A stretch of DNA of 64,000 nucleotides. Origin: JALYYC01 sp039922495. Lineage in GTDB: Bacteria > Chloroflexota > Dormibacteria > CF-121. The position numbers and the translations under genes were made by a program. The notes below the pieces were generated by a model, which was not told where the DNA came from, made no database searches, and worked only from the letters and a program-made list of their open reading frames with translations. Positions 23,637 through 31,909 of the stretch are shown here, in pieces (the first letter of the stretch is position 1; the number at the start of each line of letters is the position of its first letter). The stretch spans positions 62,001-126,000 of the forward strand of contig JBDTEO010000011.1 of assembly GCA_039922495.1 (NCBI GenBank), written 5' to 3'.

Positions 23637-25274
23637 ATGGCAAGCATCGCGTTACCCCGGCAGGCAGTCGCGAGGCGCAGCGGGGTCATCGACTGGCTCA
23701 CGACCGTCGACCACAAGAAGATCGGCATCATGTACCTCTACACGACCTTTTTCTTCTTCCTGGTTGGCGGCATCATGGCGCTGCTGATGCGTACCCAGCT
23801 GGCCGTCGGCAACAACGACTTCCTCTCGGCCAAGCTCTACAACCAGATCATGACGCTGCACGGGACCACCATGATCTTCCTCTGGATCATTCCGGTCTTC
23901 TCCGGCTTCGGGAACTATTTCGTTCCGCTGATGATCGGGGCGCGCGACATGGCCTTCCCCCGCATCAACGCCCTCTCCTTCTGGTTGATCCCGCTGGGCG
24001 GTCTCGTGATGTACAGCGGACTCCTCACCCAGACCGGAGCCGCCGCAGCGGGTTGGACCGGCTACGTGCCGCTCACCGAGAAGGCTTACGCAATGGGACT
24101 CGGCCAGGACATGTGGATTCTCGGGCTGCACATCCTCGGCATCTCGTCCATCATGGGCGCGGTCAACTTCATCGTGACGATCCATAACATGCGCGCTCCG
24201 GGCATGACCTGGTTTCGGCTACCGCTATTCGTCTGGTCGATGGAAGTCACCGCGGCGCTCGTCCTGCTGGCCAGCCCTTTCCTCGCCGGCGTCCTGGCCA
24301 TGGTGCTGATGGACCGGCAGCTCGGGACCCACTTCTTCAATCACGGCTCCGACCCGCTGCTCTACCAGTTCATCTTCTGGTTCTACTCGCACCCGGCGGT
24401 CTACATCATGATCCTGCCCGCCTTCGGCATCGTCTCCGAGGTGATCCCGGTGTTCAGCCGAAAGCCGATCTTCGGCTACCGGGCGATGGCCTTCTCCATG
24501 GCGGCCATCGGCGTGCTCGGCTTCATGGTCTTCGCCCACCATATGTTCACGACCGGCATGCCGCTGGCACTCCAGGAATTTTTCATGGCGACAACGGCGA
24601 TGATCGGCGTGCCGTCCGGCGTCAAGGTCTTGAACTGGCTGGCGACCCTCTGGGGAGGTTCGATCAAGTACACGACGGCGATGCTCTTCTCGGTCGGGTT
24701 CGTCTTGATGTTCCTGATGGGTGGTGTCGACGGCGTCTTCACCGCCTCGCTGGCGGTCGACTACCAGATCCACGCCACATACTGGGTCGTGGCCCACATC
24801 CATTACGTCCTCTTCGGCGGCAGCGTCTTCGGGGTGTTCGCGGCCTTCTACTACTGGTTTCCCAAGATGACCGGCCGCTACCTCAACGAAACGCTCGGCA
24901 AGATCCAGTTCTGGGTCCAGCTGGTCGGCTTTAACGTCACGTTCATGCCGATGCATTTCCTCGGGCTCGAGGGGATGCCGCGGCGGATCGCGATCTGGCA
25001 GAGCAACCGGACCGATTGGGCGACCTGGAACCTGGTTTCCACGATCGGCGCGTTCATGATCGCGTCCGCCATCCTCATCTTCCTGATCAACTTCGCGATC
25101 AGCGTCCGTGCCGGCCGGCGCGCGCCGGCCGATCCCTGGGAAGGCAACACCCTGGAATGGGCGACGACCTCCCCGCCTCCCGCTTACAACTTTGACACCG
25201 TTCCCCCGGTCCGCAGCGCCCGGCCGCTTCGCGACCTGCGGCGCGGCGCCGTGACGGCGGCCGAGCATGCCTAG
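23637..25274 (+). CDS. ctaD: Cytochrome c oxidase subunit I, A2-type
   Basis: A 545-residue heme-copper oxidase subunit. Ligands are His75 and His389 (low-spin heme), His387 (high-spin heme), and His252, His301 and His302 (CuB), with cross-linking Tyr256. Lys330 of the K channel is present (GVPSGVK). The helix VI motif is YSHPAVY, lacking the Glu of A1 enzymes, which is the A2-type pattern. AAGGAG precedes the ATG. It reduces O2 to water and pumps protons. It lies between subunit II and the heme A synthesis fusion. Confidence 0.96.
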   Translation: MASIALPRQAVARRSGVIDWLTTVDHKKIGIMYLYTTFFFFLVGGIMALLMRTQLAVGNNDFLSAKLYNQIMTLHGTTMIFLWIIPVFSGFGNYFVPLMIGARDMAFPRINALSFWLIPLGGLVMYSGLLTQTGAAAAGWTGYVPLTEKAYAMGLGQDMWILGLHILGISSIMGAVNFIVTIHNMRAPGMTWFRLPLFVWSMEVTAALVLLASPFLAGVLAMVLMDRQLGTHFFNHGSDPLLYQFIFWFYSHPAVYIMILPAFGIVSEVIPVFSRKPIFGYRAMAFSMAAIGVLGFMVFAHHMFTTGMPLALQEFFMATTAMIGVPSGVKVLNWLATLWGGSIKYTTAMLFSVGFVLMFLMGGVDGVFTASLAVDYQIHATYWVVAHIHYVLFGGSVFGVFAAFYYWFPKMTGRYLNETLGKIQFWVQLVGFNVTFMPMHFLGLEGMPRRIAIWQSNRTDWATWNLVSTIGAFMIASAILIFLINFAISVRAGRRAPADPWEGNTLEWATTSPPPAYNFDTVPPVRSARPLRDLRRGAVTAAEHA

Positions 25275-25283
25275 CGAACGGCC

Positions 25284-27077
25284 GTGAAGGCATTTCGCGC
25301 CCTCGCCCTCGCCACCGCGGTGGTCACCTATGCCCTCGTGGTGCTGGGCGGCGTGGTGCGTGTGTCCGGCTCCGGACTCGGTTGTCCGGACTGGCCGCTG
25401 TGCCATGGGCGTCCCTATCCGCCGCTCGAAGTGCATGCCATCATCGAGTATTCGCACCGGACGACGGCCTCGCTGGCCAGCCTGCTCGTGGTGTTGACTG
25501 CCGTCGTCGCCCTGATCGCCTGGCGCCGCCGGCGTGACATCGTCGTCCCGGCAACCGCCGCCCTCCTGTTGTTGATCGTGCAGGTTGTCCTCGGCGCGAT
25601 CACGGTCCGCCTCGAGCTGCCGCCGATCATCGTCCTGGCGCACCTGGCCACCGCCATGGCGCTGCTCGGCGCCATCTGCATCACCGTCACCCATGCCTTT
25701 GCCGGCCGCAGACCGGAGTCGATCGACCGCCGCGCCGTACGCTGGGCCCGGGGGGCCGCCGTCGGGACCTACCTGCTCATCCTCAGTGGTTCGCTCGTCG
25801 TGGGGAGCGGCGCCAGTGGCGCCTGCGATGCCTGGCCGCTATGCGGCGGCGGGTTCAGCTTTGCCCTGGACCGGTCGCCGCTGGTGCAGTTGCTGCATCG
25901 CGGCCTGGCTGCGCTGATCGGCGTCCTCATCATCCTGGCCTTGGCCGGCATCCTCCGCCGGCACCGTCGCAACCCGGCGGTCCGCGCCACGGTCGCGCTC
26001 ACCCTGGCGGCGCTGATCCTGCAGGTGGCGGTCGGCGCCGGGGTCGTGCTCCTCCACCTTCCCGCCCCGCTTCGGGGACTCCACCTTGCCCTCGCGACCG
26101 CCGTCTGGGCCGGGACCGTCGTGCTCGCGGGGTTGAGCGGGCGCCTGCCGCTTCCCGATCAGGCCGTCTCGCGTCCACAAGAGGTGCGAGCGCCTCGCCG
26201 ATCGGCGGGTGAGGTCGTGCTCGACTACGTGAGCCTCGCCAAGCCGCGGATCATCGTGCTCCTGCTGGTGACCGCGCTGGGTGGAATGATGATCGCGAGC
26301 CGGGGCTGGCCCTCGACCGGGCTCGTGATTTTGACCTTGCTTGGCGGCGCGCTGGCCGCGGCCGGCGCCGGCGCGATCAACTGCTGGATCGATCGCGACA
26401 TCGACGGCGAGATGTACCGGACACGACGGCGACCGATCCCGGACGGGCGGATCGCCCCGGCTCACGCGCTGACCTTCGGCATCGCGCTCGGCGTGGCCGC
26501 CTTCCTGCTGCTCGCTTTCTGGGTTAACGTGCTGGCCGCCACGCTGGCGGTCAGCGGCCTGCTCTTTTACGTCTTCGTCTACACCCTCTGGCTCAAACGC
26601 TCGACGGCGCAGAACATCGTGATCGGCGGTGCGGCCGGCGCCGTCCCGCCGCTGGTTGGCTGGGCGGCGGTGACCCACTCGATCAACCTGACCGCGATTT
26701 ATCTGTTCGTGATCATCTTCCTCTGGACACCGCCCCATTTCTGGTCGCTCGCGCTCCGCATCCAGCGCGATTACGCGCGTGTCGGCGTCCCGATGCTGCC
26801 GGTGGTCCGCGGCGAAGACGAAGCCAAGCGGCAGATCCTCCTGTACACCCTCCTGCTGGTCGCCGTGACCCTGATGCTGTTTGTCACCGGGGCGCTCGGG
26901 GGGCTGTACCTGGCGGGCGCCAGCATGCTGGGCGGCGCCTTCATCGTGTTCGCCGTGCTCAATCTCCGGGATCAGCGCCGGCGGTGGTCCCGCCCGCTCT
27001 TCGACTACTCGATCGCCTACCTCGCCCTACTCTTCGCCGTCATGGTCGCCGACCGGATCGTTGGTAGACTTGCGTGA
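25284..27077 (+). CDS. Heme A synthase-heme O synthase fusion (CtaA/COX15-CtaB)
   Basis: A 597-residue polytopic protein combining two enzymes. Residues 1 to about 290 are CtaA/COX15: Cys pairs CPDWPLC (34-40) and CDAWPLC (181-187) and heme-ligand His at 58, 120, 205 and 267. Residues about 310-597 are protoheme IX farnesyltransferase CtaB, with the prenyl-diphosphate motif NCWIDRDID (366-374), RRRPIPDGRI and TPPHFWSLAL. Together they make heme A from protoheme via heme O for the adjacent oxidase. Such fusions are known from Chloroflexi. The start is GTG at 25284. Confidence 0.93.
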   Translation: MKAFRALALATAVVTYALVVLGGVVRVSGSGLGCPDWPLCHGRPYPPLEVHAIIEYSHRTTASLASLLVVLTAVVALIAWRRRRDIVVPATAALLLLIVQVVLGAITVRLELPPIIVLAHLATAMALLGAICITVTHAFAGRRPESIDRRAVRWARGAAVGTYLLILSGSLVVGSGASGACDAWPLCGGGFSFALDRSPLVQLLHRGLAALIGVLIILALAGILRRHRRNPAVRATVALTLAALILQVAVGAGVVLLHLPAPLRGLHLALATAVWAGTVVLAGLSGRLPLPDQAVSRPQEVRAPRRSAGEVVLDYVSLAKPRIIVLLLVTALGGMMIASRGWPSTGLVILTLLGGALAAAGAGAINCWIDRDIDGEMYRTRRRPIPDGRIAPAHALTFGIALGVAAFLLLAFWVNVLAATLAVSGLLFYVFVYTLWLKRSTAQNIVIGGAAGAVPPLVGWAAVTHSINLTAIYLFVIIFLWTPPHFWSLALRIQRDYARVGVPMLPVVRGEDEAKRQILLYTLLLVAVTLMLFVTGALGGLYLAGASMLGGAFIVFAVLNLRDQRRRWSRPLFDYSIAYLALLFAVMVADRIVGRLA

Positions 27078-27088
27078 GCGGGTGAGGC

Positions 27089-27205
27089 ATGCATAGGGAC
27101 GAGGCGCGGAACAATGTTCGGCTGGGGATCCTGCTGTTCGTGACCGCGGTGATCATGTTCGGCCTCTCCTTTGTCTGGGCTCTCGTGTACAACAGTTTCG
27201 TCTGA
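27089..27205 (+). CDS. 38-residue single-pass membrane protein, probable oxidase small subunit
   Basis: A small ORF (MHRDEARNNVRLGI, then one helix ending FVWALVYNSFV) directly after the heme A synthesis fusion. Its TGA shares its last base with the ATG of the next small membrane protein. Position suggests an oxidase small subunit. No homology is recognised. Confidence 0.55.
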   Translation: MHRDEARNNVRLGILLFVTAVIMFGLSFVWALVYNSFV

Positions 27206-27429
27206 TGGCCGCGCAGGAACCGACCCATGAGGGGCCCCAGGGCCATGAGGCGATCCATCTGCCGCCCCCCAGTATCTGGCCGGTCGTGCTGGCCGTCGGG
27301 ATCGCGACCCTGCTGCTGGGCCTGGTCCTCAATCTCGTCCTGCTCGTGATCGGCGCCGTCATCACGGTCGCGGCGCTGGCGCTGTGGGTTCGGGATGCCC
27401 GCCGGGAGTTCGCCGACCTCCCCGAGTAG
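27205..27429 (+). CDS. Cytochrome c oxidase subunit IV-like small membrane protein
   Basis: A 74-residue protein with a soluble His/Pro-rich start (AAQEPTHEGPQGHEAIHLPP), then two hydrophobic stretches around PSIWPVVLAVGIATLLLG and an amphipathic C-terminus (LWVRDARREFADLPE). The layout matches bacterial aa3-type subunit IV proteins seen at the end of cta operons. No subunit III (CtaE) gene is found in this locus. Confidence 0.6.
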   Translation: MAAQEPTHEGPQGHEAIHLPPPSIWPVVLAVGIATLLLGLVLNLVLLVIGAVITVAALALWVRDARREFADLPE

Positions 27430-27534
27430 GGTAGGCACCTGATTCCGGTCGGATTCGGGCCGTTTGACTGGCGTCGGCCGGGGACCGCCCCGTAGACTCA
27501 GGCTCGTCAACTCATTATCGGCAAGGAGGCAAGC

Positions 27535-27930
27535 GTGAGCGTCTGGAAGATGGCAATTGTCGCGGGCGGGAGCGCAGTGCTCCTGGCAGCCTGCGGCGGC
27601 AATGCCGGCAATACCTCGGATGGCGGTAGCTGCACGCCGAAGGGCGCCGGAAGCGGCACCCCCGCGCAGACCGTCAAGATCGTTTCCGACCCGACGAACG
27701 TCGGCAAATACGATCCGTCCACCATCACCGTGAAGACGGGCGATAGCGTGGAATGGGATTGGGTCGACAATTCGGCGCAGCACAGCGTCACCTCGGATGA
27801 CAACACGACCTTTGACTCCTGCCTGCAGGGAGCCGGGTCGAAGTTCGTGGTGACCTTCACTACGGCGGGCGACGTCAAATATCACTGCACCATCCATTCG
27901 GGCATGATCGGAGACGTCAAGGTCAGCTAA
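27535..27930 (+). CDS. Plastocyanin-like cupredoxin lipoprotein
   Basis: A 131-residue protein with a lipoprotein signal (AVLLAACGGN; acylated Cys at about residue 20) and a type 1 copper domain. Ligands are His in AQHSVTSDD, then Cys, His and Met in YHCTIHSGM, the amicyanin/plastocyanin pattern. It is probably anchored outside the membrane and shuttles electrons near the oxidase, whose subunit II carries a similar domain. GCAAGGAGG precedes the GTG start. Confidence 0.88.
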   Translation: MSVWKMAIVAGGSAVLLAACGGNAGNTSDGGSCTPKGAGSGTPAQTVKIVSDPTNVGKYDPSTITVKTGDSVEWDWVDNSAQHSVTSDDNTTFDSCLQGAGSKFVVTFTTAGDVKYHCTIHSGMIGDVKVS

Positions 27931-27952
27931 GCGCCATCGATGGGCCAGGGCG

Positions 27953-28345
27953 GTGCCGGGCATCGCCCTTGTCATTTTGGCGGCCTGCGGCACCGCCACG
28001 ACCTCGCCTGACGATGCCGCCGTCGTCCAGGACTTTCAGGCCCACCGGTCGAATGTGGAGGTCACGGCCGACGGAACCGTGATCACGATTTTCCCGGACC
28101 GTCATAGCAATGCCGGCGTGCACGAGCAGTTCATCATGCGGCTCGCCTCGGGCGGCTTCACCGTCGAGGTGGAACACAACATCTCGATCGGCGCCCGGGT
28201 TCCGCTCTCGACGGGCGACCGTGTCATCGTCCACGGGGACTACATCTGGAATGACAAGGGTGGGCTCATTCACTTCACCCACCATGATCCACGGGGCACC
28301 CACGAGGGTGGTTACATCCAGGACAACGGGAAGACCTACGACTGA
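27953..28345 (+). CDS. DUF3465-type lipoprotein
   Basis: A 130-residue protein with a short signal and lipobox (VILAACGTA). The core matches DUF3465: HEQFIMRLASG, GDRVIVHGDYIWNDKGGLIHFTHHDPRG and C-terminal GGYIQDNGKTYD. This OB-fold-like family has no known function. The start is GTG at 27953, 22 nt after the cupredoxin gene, so both may be on one transcript. Confidence 0.7.
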   Translation: MPGIALVILAACGTATTSPDDAAVVQDFQAHRSNVEVTADGTVITIFPDRHSNAGVHEQFIMRLASGGFTVEVEHNISIGARVPLSTGDRVIVHGDYIWNDKGGLIHFTHHDPRGTHEGGYIQDNGKTYD

Positions 28346-28352
28346 GCCAGGG

Positions 28353-29093
28353 TCAGGCCCGCACCATCCGGACATCCCCGGCGTAGAGGCGGTGGCGGGT
28401 CCCGTCGTCGAGCCGGACGCGGAGCGCTCCGTCGGGCTCGAGATCCTCGGCGGTGGCGACGCGGGCCTGGCCCTGCTCCTCATAGCTGACGCGCCGGCCC
28501 AGCATCGAACTGTGCTTCCGCCAGGCGGGCAGGATGAAGCCGCTACCTTCACGGCGGACCCGGCCCACGGCCTCGCCGATCGCATCAAGGGCCGCCGCCA
28601 GCAGGGGCTCGCGAGGCACCGGGTGGCCCAGCGCGACCGCGATCGAGGTGGCCTGTGGCGGCAGTTCGGCGCCGGTACTGTTGACGTTGAGCCCCACCCC
28701 CAGCGCGACGGCATCGCGAGGGCCCCGCTCGAGGAGCACGCCGGCCAGCTTTCGCTCACCGATGAGCAGGTCGTTGGGCCACTTCAGGTCAACGCTGAGT
28801 CCGCTGGCGCGCCGTACCCCCTCAGCCAGCGCCAGGCCGGCAAGCAGGGGCAGCAGGCTCAGCAGCGAGGCGTCCGGATACAGAAGGAGGGAAAAGAGCA
28901 GGTCCCGCTGATCGGCGGCCAGCCACGGCCGTCCCAGCCGCCCGCGGCCCCGTTCCTGGTAGTCGGTAACGATCGTCCATCCTTCCGGCTCGCCGGCGCC
29001 GGCGGCCGCGCGCGCCAGGTCCTGGGTGGATGCGACCCTGGGCTCCCAGCGAACCGCCCACGAGATCGGTTTCGCCGGCAACTGGGGCTCCAT
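28353..29093 (-). CDS. birA: Biotin--[acetyl-CoA-carboxylase] ligase, no HTH domain
   Basis: Attaches biotin to the carrier protein of acetyl-CoA carboxylase. It has EPRVASTQDLARAA, the adenylate loop TDYQERGRGRLGRPW, LKWPNDLLIGERKLAGVLLE and VGLNVNS, then a C-terminal SH3-like domain. There is no N-terminal repressor HTH, so it is a monofunctional ligase of 246 residues. ATG at 29093 is chosen because a longer start (29189) would run through a plus-strand promoter and add a non-homologous N-terminus. It is convergent with the lipoprotein gene. Confidence 0.9.
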   Translation of the reverse strand: MEPQLPAKPISWAVRWEPRVASTQDLARAAAGAGEPEGWTIVTDYQERGRGRLGRPWLAADQRDLLFSLLLYPDASLLSLLPLLAGLALAEGVRRASGLSVDLKWPNDLLIGERKLAGVLLERGPRDAVALGVGLNVNSTGAELPPQATSIAVALGHPVPREPLLAAALDAIGEAVGRVRREGSGFILPAWRKHSSMLGRRVSYEEQGQARVATAEDLEPDGALRVRLDDGTRHRLYAGDVRMVRA

Positions 29094-29142
29094 CAGCTCG
29101 AGCCTGAAGGGCCCCAGGGCGGGTTCCGGTGGCTTCGACTTC

Positions 29143-29171
29143 TTGACCAATCCGATCTTTGACCGTACAGT
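29143..29171 (+). promoter_or_regulatory. Sigma-70-like promoter between birA and a divergent small gene
   Basis: TTGACC (29143-29148), a 17-nt spacer and TACAGT (29166-29171). It is positioned 16 nt before the ATG at 29188. Confidence 0.6.
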
Positions 29172-29187
29172 AATCGTTCGGGAAGCC

Positions 29188-29538
29188 ATGGCGCGCACAG
29201 CCGGAACCGGTCGCATGATCCAGGAGACCTCGGTCCAGATCTCGGCGCTGCGAGAGCGCTGGCATGTGGAGCGGGAGCAGCGCTACGCGCGCCGGAATCG
29301 GATCCGCCATATCGACCGTCTGCTGGATGAGCTCGAGATGCTCAACATCGCCGAAGAGACCCAGATGCCGCCCGAGCTCGCGGTTCGCGTCCAGCGGCTG
29401 GCGGCGGAGATGGAACATCCGCTTGGCAATCGCGCCCCCGAAGACCTCACCATCGCCGAATCGATGGACGCCCTCTACGACCTGCAGGACGGCCTGATGC
29501 TCACCCTCGACGGTGTCGAGGAGGAGGACGAGCCCTAG
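29188..29538 (+). CDS. Hypothetical acidic helical protein
   Basis: A 116-residue protein (or 107 from ATG 29215). It is highly charged and predicted helical: REQRYARRNRIRHIDRLLDE, PPELAVRVQRLAAEMEHPLG, then an acidic end VEEEDEP. There are no Cys residues or membrane segments. It is divergent from birA, with a good promoter upstream. It is not recognised; helical interaction with a partner or nucleic acid is possible. Confidence 0.6.
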   Translation: MARTAGTGRMIQETSVQISALRERWHVEREQRYARRNRIRHIDRLLDELEMLNIAEETQMPPELAVRVQRLAAEMEHPLGNRAPEDLTIAESMDALYDLQDGLMLTLDGVEEEDEP

Positions 29539-29553
29539 CGCCGGTCTCGACGT

Positions 29554-30342
29554 CTAGGGTTTGGCTGGCTTCTTTACGAGCGATTTTCCGTGCGGGTCGC
29601 CGCTCTGCCCATGGGCGGTTCCCTTGCCAGTGGCGCTGGCAGCGCCGTTGCCATTGGCATTGCCCTGGTTCCCGCCGGCCTGCGAGTCGGCGAGCAATGA
29701 CGCCACCTCCAGGGAGGGACTGGCGACGACAGTAATTTTCTTTAGCATCGCGCTCTCGCGCGCGCTGTTGGCCGCCCAGACGCCACCGGTTGGCGCCGCG
29801 GTCGCCGAGCCCAGGTCGCGGCTGGCCGCAGACCGCTGCGCCCGGTAGTCCCGGAGCAGGCCGGCGACGATGCCATCGGTGTCGCCACGTCCCTCGACCT
29901 GCACGACGGATTGGTTCGCCCACGAGAGCAGCGACCCGATCGGGGCTTTGACGTGGACGCCGGTGATGAATCCGTAGGCACCGGAGAGCAGGGGATCCAC
30001 GCCTGGCACTGGGTGCGGACCGGGATCATCGCGCTGTTCCTGCAAGAGGGCGTAGGCATTGAGCAGATCGGTGTTGGCCTGGGCAAGCTCCTGGAGCCCG
30101 CGCTGGGTGCGATCGTGCTGGCGGGCCCGCATCAACCCATCCCACCAGAGCTGGATCACATAGAAGGCGCTGTCCGGACGGGTTCCTTGGGGCTGGTTCC
30201 AGAGCGCGTCGACGTCAGGGCTGGTGGCCGCGGCCGGGGAATCCGCGGCCGCCGTGACCGGACTCAGGCTCAAGATCACGGCGGCGCCCCCGACAAGGGC
30301 GAGCCATGACGGGCGGGGCAAGCGGCGACTTATGGCCACCAT
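29554..30342 (-). CDS. Secreted protein of unknown function
   Basis: A 262-residue protein with a Sec signal peptide (VAISRRLPRPSWLALVGGAA, cleavage likely after AAADS). The mature part is helical (FYVIQLWWDGLMRARQHD, LQELAQANTDLLNAYALLQEQ) and ends in a Gly/Asn/Ala/His/Lys-rich low-complexity tail. It is probably exported and could bind the cell wall or associate with the membrane. No family is recognised. It is convergent with the preceding small gene. Confidence 0.6.
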   Translation of the reverse strand: MVAISRRLPRPSWLALVGGAAVILSLSPVTAAADSPAAATSPDVDALWNQPQGTRPDSAFYVIQLWWDGLMRARQHDRTQRGLQELAQANTDLLNAYALLQEQRDDPGPHPVPGVDPLLSGAYGFITGVHVKAPIGSLLSWANQSVVQVEGRGDTDGIVAGLLRDYRAQRSAASRDLGSATAAPTGGVWAANSARESAMLKKITVVASPSLEVASLLADSQAGGNQGNANGNGAASATGKGTAHGQSGDPHGKSLVKKPAKP

Positions 30343-30511
30343 TCCGGTCTCCGAAATGATTCTCTGTCAGCGGTGCCGCAAACAGGCGACCGCCGTGTCA
30401 CAAGCGCTTCACGCCGCTGCGGCGTGTTCGTGCTCGGCGTGTACGGCCGGCCAGGGGCTGGCGCCTCGGCGGCCGTCGCTTCGGCCCGACGCCATAAAAT
30501 CAGCTGGTTCC

Positions 30512-31909
30512 ATGAGTGAGCTGGCGCGTCAGTACGACGCCGTGAACCTGATGGCCGATCCGCTGCTCGGCTACATCAAGATCACCAAGCGCGTGCACGG
30601 GGAGAGCTCGGCCGAGCAGGATCTGCTCGACCACCCATGGCTGCAGCGACTGCGGCGGATTCACCAGCTTCAATCGGCGTGGTGGGTTTTTCCCGGCGGC
30701 GAACACTCGCGCTTTCAGCATGCGCTCGGCGCGATGCATCTCAGCGGCGAGTGGACCCGCCAGCTGTATCCCAACTTGAAGCAGGTGGCGGGCGACGCGC
30801 CGTCCGCGACCTGCGTCGAAGAGACGCTGCGAGTGGCCGGCCTGCTCCATGACATCGGGCATGGCCCGTTCGGGCATTTCTTCGACCAGAACTATCTGGA
30901 CCGGTTCGCGATCGACCACGAGGTCATCGGACGGGTCCTGATCGAGACCGAGCTGGCGCCCATCATCGCCGCGCTCGATGCGGGGCCCAGCGGTCCATTC
31001 GAGCCCGGCGAGCGGATCGATCCGCGATGGGTCGCCGAGCTGATCGCCGAGCCCGGGCTGCCCGGTCCCGAACCGCCGCGGTGGGTCCGCTTGTTGAAGC
31101 CGGTGCTGAACGGGATGTACACGGCCGACAATCTGGATTACGTCCCGCGTGATGCGTACATGTGCGGCGTCAAGCTCGGGCCGGTCGACGTCCAGCGGCT
31201 GCTCCACTATTCGTTCATCGATGAGCAGGGCATGGTGCTCCATCAACACGGCGCCCAGGCGCTTCTGTCGTTCCTGAATGCGCGCCTCTACCTGTACAAC
31301 AACATCTACTACCACCGGACCGTCCGGCGCATCGACCTCCACATGCGGGAGATCTTCCGCGAGACGGTCGACCGGATCCTGCCGGGCAACCCGCTTGACC
31401 ATCTCGACACCTACCGCGAGCTCACCGACTGGTCCCTGATCGATACCGTCGATCGCTGGCAACACGAGCCCGGCCGAGCCCGCGAGCTATCGCTCGAGTG
31501 GGCGAGGATCGTCCGGCGGCAGCTGAAGTGGCGCCTGATCTTCGAGGATTACTACGAGTTTTCCGATCCGGCCGTGCCGATCGTCTATCCCAAGCCGGCG
31601 GACTATGTCGAGCGAATCCGGGCCGCCCTGCCCGCGTCCCTCAAGCACGTGTCGATTGAGGTCGACCTCGCCTCGGTCGATCCCCGCCCGCAGAATCCGC
31701 TGAACGATCCCTTCCCCGTGAACATCTACAACCCGGTCAGCCGGTCGGTGGAACGGAGCGCGGTGGCCGACCTCTTCCGCCGGCTGCCAATCCGCACTAC
31801 GCTGGTTCGGGTTTTTACTGACGAGACCGCCCAACTGCAGACGCTTCGCCGGGCGGTCGAGGAAGCGCTCTACCGGCCCGATGCGCACCTGGTCGAGGCG
31901 GTGCCCTGA
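30512..31909 (+). CDS. HD-domain phosphohydrolase (dNTPase/SAMHD1-like)
   Basis: A 465-residue protein. Metal ligands are visible: His70 (GGEHSRFQHALG), His113-Asp114 (LLHDIGHGPFGH) and a later Asp in MYTADNLDYVPRD. This is the architecture of the YdhJ/SAMHD1-like branch of HD hydrolases, some of which hydrolyse dNTPs; the substrate here is unproven. ATG at 30512 is used, with TAAAAT 11 nt upstream as a -10 box. The frame is open upstream but not convincingly coding. Its TGA overlaps the xseA ATG. Confidence 0.85.
   Translation: MSELARQYDAVNLMADPLLGYIKITKRVHGESSAEQDLLDHPWLQRLRRIHQLQSAWWVFPGGEHSRFQHALGAMHLSGEWTRQLYPNLKQVAGDAPSATCVEETLRVAGLLHDIGHGPFGHFFDQNYLDRFAIDHEVIGRVLIETELAPIIAALDAGPSGPFEPGERIDPRWVAELIAEPGLPGPEPPRWVRLLKPVLNGMYTADNLDYVPRDAYMCGVKLGPVDVQRLLHYSFIDEQGMVLHQHGAQALLSFLNARLYLYNNIYYHRTVRRIDLHMREIFRETVDRILPGNPLDHLDTYRELTDWSLIDTVDRWQHEPGRARELSLEWARIVRRQLKWRLIFEDYYEFSDPAVPIVYPKPADYVERIRAALPASLKHVSIEVDLASVDPRPQNPLNDPFPVNIYNPVSRSVERSAVADLFRRLPIRTTLVRVFTDETAQLQTLRRAVEEALYRPDAHLVEAVP

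Noticed and set aside
30357..30511. Cys-rich sequence (ILCQRCRKQATAV ... CSACTAG) in frame before the HD hydrolase
   Set aside because: It looks faintly like a McsA/UvrB-type zinc ribbon start, but it is interrupted by low-complexity Ala/Cys, and a TAAAAT box just before ATG 30512 supports the shorter protein.
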